From Sialis fuliginosa (Eukaryota > Arthropoda > Insecta > Megaloptera > Sialidae): 64,000 bases of DNA. The stretch's first letter is position 1; the number at the start of each line of letters is the position of its first letter. The notes under the pieces were generated by a model. It made no database searches. It saw only the letters and a list, made by a program, of their open reading frames with translations, and had not been told where the DNA came from. Location of the stretch: positions 8,744,501 to 8,808,500 of the forward strand of contig OY540822.1 in NCBI GenBank assembly GCA_961205875.1, given 5' to 3'. Of this stretch, positions 59,560-64,000 are shown piece by piece. The translations under genes and the position numbers were made by a program.

Positions 59560-60081
59560 CATTGTACTGCATCTACAACAGATAGTTAATATGTATAATA
59601 TTCATTAAATGACACATAGTTTAAAAATGATCATTCGGAAATCCACACCTCTTATGTTAAGTCAAGTACCGTTACTCAGTATCTATTTTTAGTTTGTAAT
59701 TAATTGTAGTAAACAATGAATCAGATATATTTGTTGATGAAGAAATTAATGTTAAGAAGAAAACCTCCTTAGAAGGTCGTTTAGTCTGGTATAAACTATA
59801 AATCTATCTTCATTGGTTGTAAACAAAGTAATATGTGAAAGCTACAATTGATAATATGTCTATTCATTCTATAATATGATATCATGCTATGACTCCTATA
59901 TTCAGCGGTTCCCAACCTTTATTGATTTGCGTACCTATTAGCAGCCCAACTTCACTAAATTGTACCCCAATATTAAACAAAAAATTGTAGGGAGCACAGA
60001 AATACTAAAATAGTTTTTCAGAAAAAAATAAAACCGACTTTAAAAAAACTAAAAACAAGTGTACTATTATATACTTTTACT
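59560..60081. other. Spacer with one hAT-type terminus
   Basis: No gene. cagcggttcccaacctttat at 59904 is a widespread hAT-type end. No partner end was found nearby. Confidence 0.4.
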
Positions 60082-60402
60082 ACTGTAAAAATGCACCGAT
60101 CTGAATTATTTTCTCAGTGAGTACTACAGACCTATTGATTTTAGTGCTAATTTTTAATCTCACTAATTTTGATAAGACTTGGTACATTTGTAGTTCAATT
60201 GAACCTACGGGACATTTGTTTTTTGTACATCCCTAACAGCCATTGAAGGGGTGGAAATCACCCTCAAAATTTGAATTTTAAATACTAATTAATACGTCAT
60301 TAATTCATGTTGCCTTGGAAACAAATGCAACTAAATTAAAATTGTCAAATTAATTAGGACATAAGAAAACTAATATTTATAATGCAATTTATATATTAAA
60401 AA
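60082..60402 (+). repeat. Family C fragment
   Basis: Matches the middle and 3' parts of 24784-25425 (aaaatgcaccgatctgaatt; gtcattaattcatgttgcct), with deletions. Its last part enters the tandem duplication that follows. Confidence 0.6.
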
Positions 60403-60801
60403 TCATTTAAAAATATATTAAAGAACATGGAAGTCATACAGATATTTCTTATCATTTTTGAAACGGTTTAGAAAAAATATTTAAAATACAAGTATAGAAA
60501 ATATTATATACTAAATAATAAACGTAATCATAAAATACTTTTGTATAATGATACATATATAAAAAATATGTGCTGGCCAAAGCAGTTTATTTAAATTTAT
60601 ATTCATTTAAAAATATATTAAAGAACATGGAAGTCATACAGATATTTCTTATCATTTTTGAAACGGTTTAGAAAAAATATTTAAAATACAAGTATAGAAA
60701 ATATTATATACTAAATAATAAACGTAATCATTAACTACTTTTGTATAATGATATATAAAAAATATGTGCTGGCCAAAGCAGTTTATTTAAATTTATATTC
60801 A
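60403..60801 (+). repeat. Two-copy 200-bp tandem duplication
   Basis: 60403-60602 and 60603-60801 are direct copies, with a fixed 200-bp offset at both catttaaaaatatattaaag and gatatttcttatcatttttg. They differ mainly by ataaaatac/attaactac and a small deletion (catata). The first few dozen bases of each unit are the end of family C. Confidence 0.85.
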
Positions 60802-61141
60802 CTTCCTTTATAACCAGAACTAAATTCAGGTCTTTGTAGCCCGAAAACATATCGGTGTTAAATGACATTTGTAATATATCAATGAAGGCTTGCTTGTAAT
60901 TGCAATAGAATGCATACTGGCATTTTCTTTATGAAAGTCTGCTGACAATGACTAAAAGAAGGTAATTCTACAATTACCTGGGCTACAGGGCCGTATTTAC
61001 GTCTAAGCAAAATAAAATCATCTAGGGCTGTATATAAACATGATTTCGTCTATTATGTTAGAAAGATGAAAATCATATAGATTGCACAAAATTTCTTTGA
61101 GAAAGATCGTGAAGTTATGAAAACACGAAAGAATATTTATG
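60802..61141. other. AT-rich spacer
   Basis: No gene or repeat recognised. Confidence 0.35.
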
Positions 61142-61970
61142 TAAGGTACCTGCGGCAAATAAGGCCCAGGGTGTTATAAGGCCCATGTGAAAAAAAACAC
61201 ATTTGCAATAGTTGGATCGGTCTGGATTTTTAGATACACATAGAAGGTACTTATACAAAGCTAACTACACACTACTTTTCGGTACCTTTGAATTTGTTGC
61301 GAGAGATGGTGACGAATACTCAATTTTATAAAAACAACCAACAAATAATCTTAATTTTTGTTGAAATTTTTTATGTATTATTTGTTCAGGTAATAATTCG
61401 ATCCTTAAAGTTTATGGTAAAAAGTTGATTTCTATTGTTTTTAAGTTTTTGCTTTATAAAATAAAATAAAATATACCGTAGTACTTTAGGGATAATAAGG
61501 CACCCCAAATTTATGATTGGAATTTTTATTATTTATTACAATTTATGATCACATATTTTGTTCTAGATTGGTATGTCATTTTTGTTTACTTATAGTTTAG
61601 CAGCTGCTATGGATGCAGCATCGGTACGTTATGGAATAAAAAATAAATGTTAAAATAAAATTATTAACAAACATTACGCAAAATGTTGATTAAAACATAG
61701 TTCCCATACAAAATAACATTATAATTATCTGAAAATGTTTAATTTAGTTAAGTGGCCTTATTATACCACCATAGTTTAATAAGGCCGAAAGCTACTTTTT
61801 TTAAGATGTTTTAAAAATGAAAAAATCATTTAAGAAAAGTTTGTTTTCGTACTTCTTTAGATTAATAATAAACCAAAGTTTACCATTAACATAGCCTTTT
61901 TAATATAAATAACTTATTACCCGAAATATAGTATTTTTAATTAAGGTGGGCCTTATTTGCCTACATGACA
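61142..61970 (+). mobile_element. Family F TIR element, copy 2 (about 830 bp)
   Basis: Ends taaggtacctgcggcaaata / aggccca and tgggccttatttgcctacat / gac are inverted repeats. The element repeats ataaggcc-type boxes internally. Its interior is the inverse of 14401-15010. No long frame is left. Confidence 0.7.
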
Positions 61971-61971
61971 T

Positions 61972-62002
<31 letters not shown>

Positions 62003-62411
62003 AATGAAAAAAGTTGCCAGACACAATAGGTGCTGTAGACAAAAAAAGACATATATCTTTAACATTCTAATATAGTTGCATCTCCGTTACTCTTTTGCCA
62101 GATGCAAATGTAATGCAGTTGCAAGGAAAAGAACATAATATATCAGTTCTTGTTGGCAGCTACTGAAGAGAACGCTGAATATAACTCCAATAGTTAAGAG
62201 TGAGACAAAATGCGTATAGACATTTTAACGGTATTCTTGTAATGGAAAATTACCACCGACAGTACACGCAATAAATGACTACAAGTATATTTGGAATACA
62301 ATACTTTACTTTTTTAATTGAACTGTATTAAATACATGTGCCCACTGTCTGTAATCAATGTATTTTATTCCATTGACCCCATAATTATTTAAAATTAACT
62401 ACAAATCTATA
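61971..62411. other. Spacer with (TA)n microsatellite
   Basis: A TA repeat of about 13 units lies at 61976-62002. Nothing else is recognised. Confidence 0.5.
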
Positions 62412-62600
62412 TATATTAATACGCGAACATCGAAAAATGCCGTACGTTTTTTTTTAGTATTTATTATAAAAGGAGGTGAATAAAACTTATATCATTCATG
62501 CAACCGAAACCAAGCGGCAAAAATAAATAGTTTTGGGTTTCTGTCAAACATAGAGATTTAAAAGCAGGTTAGGTTAGGTACTGTGCCATAGGAAGGTAAA
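62412..62600 (+). repeat. Family D repeat, copy 2
   Basis: Inverse of 33065-33345: gaacatcgaaaaatgccgta / cgttttt and aagcggcaaaaataaatagt / ttt and gtactgtgccatag. Confidence 0.5.
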
Positions 62601-63143
62601 ATATTGGTCGAATTTCGATTAGTATAAATTAATATGACTACAAATTGTTTCAACACTATTGAAACAGATTATAAATAAGTCATATTTTGGGACCTCTGTC
62701 CGGGTTTTTTTTTACTACATCTAACCCCACAATAGTAGGCTATAATCTGACCCCCCCCCCCTCTCTTGAATTAGAATGTAAGAGTAATTAAAATGGTTAA
62801 TTTTTTGCTCGCCATGTGGAAATAAAGATATTTTTCGGACTAGTGAACTTTTTCTATTAATACTTTCAATGCTGACCTACGAATGCAATTTTGTCTAGGA
62901 CAAAATGAAATATTCATGCGCTATAACTACATATAACGTTAATTTACAATATCATACATGTGTTTTATAGTATAACAACGAACGCATACAGAATAATTGA
63001 ACTGTAGTACCGATAGAAATAATTATTAATTCATCTTATGTAATATATAACATGTTAGCATGAGACGACATATTGAATGATAAATATACATATGTATATG
63101 TAATATGATGTTAAAAGTTAAAACATATATAAGTACAGAATTA
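62601..63143. other. AT-rich spacer
   Basis: No gene is seen. A C run lies at 62751-62760. Confidence 0.35.
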
Positions 63144-63729
63144 TATGGGCAAATCCACAGAACGTGGCCGCATTAGCTTTAAATTAAAATACTCAAATGC
63201 TTCTTCAAAATGGAGCATTGAACGCACACTCTTCTATGTCGTCACAAAATCTTCGTAACAAAGAGAAGAATAATTGGTCTCAATTTCAGGAGTGTGCTTC
63301 GGATGTTCCAAAAGTTACAGCAAATAAACCAAATAAAAAATGCTGAAATTGCCGTTCGCTGGATAAAACAATCGCGCATATGAAATGTAAGAGGTGTGCG
63401 CCTTTGAAACTCCGGGAAAAGGTTCATTGTACCAAAAAACATGTCCAGTAAAAATTTCAGATTCACTGATTTGAATCTGAGAAAATTGCGGTGGTATGAA
63501 TTTTTCTTTTTTTAAAAGTTCCATTCTGAAAACGTGAAAATAACCGATTTTTCAATGCAAATTGTGCTGCAGTTTTTATATGAATCAAGCAATCGACTTG
63601 TAACTCCATGTTTACATCCACAATAAAGTATACTTTGAGTTCGTGTACTTATGGGTGGGTAATATACATTCCCACACGCGCACTATTGCCGTTCCCCCAA
63701 AGCGGCCACGTTCTGTGGATTTGCCCATA
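63144..63729. mobile_element. TIR element with 28-bp perfect inverted ends
   Basis: tatgggcaaatccacagaac / gtggccgc on the left and its exact complement on the right. The flanks are TA-rich (tata both sides), so a TA duplication is likely but its exact phase is ambiguous. The interior of about 530 bp is less AT-rich than its flanks and has only short frames (63242-63524, minus), not recognised. Confidence 0.8.
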
Positions 63730-64000
63730 TACATGTGTATATCTATTTATTTATTTATTTATCTTAAAAATTCAACATAAATAAAATAAGATAAGAACAA
63801 TTTCGTCAATAATATTTTAGTAAATGCGATAAAAAATATAAAACTAAATTTGTAGATATGAATTACATACTTGTAATTATTTTATTAATAGATTTCAATG
63901 CGCTACAGACATGTAACCATTATTTTAAAGCTTATATTTTCCATGACAAAAATTCATCAGTATCTAAAATTATATATTTTTTAAAGGTATAAATTTTAAA
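63730..64000. other. AT-rich end of window
   Basis: A tttatttatttattta repeat lies at about 63745-63762. No gene is seen. Confidence 0.4.

Noticed and set aside
1-64000. CRISPR arrays, tRNA or rRNA genes
   Set aside because: No regularly spaced direct repeats with unique spacers, and no convincing tRNA cloverleaf or rRNA segment was recognised; a covariance-model scan would settle tRNAs.

Overview
The window is AT-rich arthropod (almost certainly insect) nuclear DNA. The evidence is spliced genes with good consensus donor and acceptor sites, an SLC36/pathetic-type amino acid transporter, a secreted Gly/Tyr-rich protein of insect structural type, an I-clade non-LTR retrotransposon with RNase H, RTE-like retroelement tails, and dense non-autonomous DNA transposons. 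I cannot name the order or species. About 60 kb is non-coding.

Host genes. (1) Minus strand, 20243-22777: a predicted secreted protein of 172 aa. One exon carries the signal peptide, an acidic propeptide and a KR site. A second exon carries GGY/YGHG repeats. The two are about 2 kb apart and join exactly in phase. (2) Minus strand, 36897-40585: a proton-coupled amino acid transporter-like protein (AAAP/SLC36) rebuilt from four exons, about 473 aa. A second 5' exon at 42663-42748 has the same exit phase, so the gene probably makes two N-terminal isoforms.

Complete retroelement. 53736-59542 (minus) is a full-length I-clade LINE. Both ORFs are open, all catalytic motifs are present, and a perfect 17-bp target-site duplication flanks it. 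It looks young.

The rest is transposon sediment. hAT-type non-autonomous elements with 8-bp duplications lie at 1819-3590, 7621-8869, 9168-9450, 17215-17543, 29035-29300, 30155-30586 and 34603-34698. TA-flanked elements lie at 1946-2874, 7733-8253 (pogo/Tigger-like, keeping a transposase C-terminus), 15521-16109, 33463-33845, 33848-34431, 37365-37919 (Tc1 with transposase debris) and 63144-63729. A TTA-flanked Harbinger-like element is at 41442-41861. Several multi-copy families are called A to H here (E: 12811/21689; F: 14401/61142; D: 33065/62412; G: 33848/51108). RTE-like retroelement fragments sit at 9995, 15020, 27655, 31005 and 44770.

The most interesting small signals are hammerhead-ribozyme-like cores (CTGAAGA, stem II, GAAACGTT) at 7396-7426 and 26099-26140, with stem II sequences that differ but pair; a GC-rich TIR element built of 31-bp palindromic sub-repeats (271-906); and a PCNA-binding-type box preserved in the pogo remnant.

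Boundaries of diverged repeats are approximate. Gene models come from splice-site and phase reasoning only.
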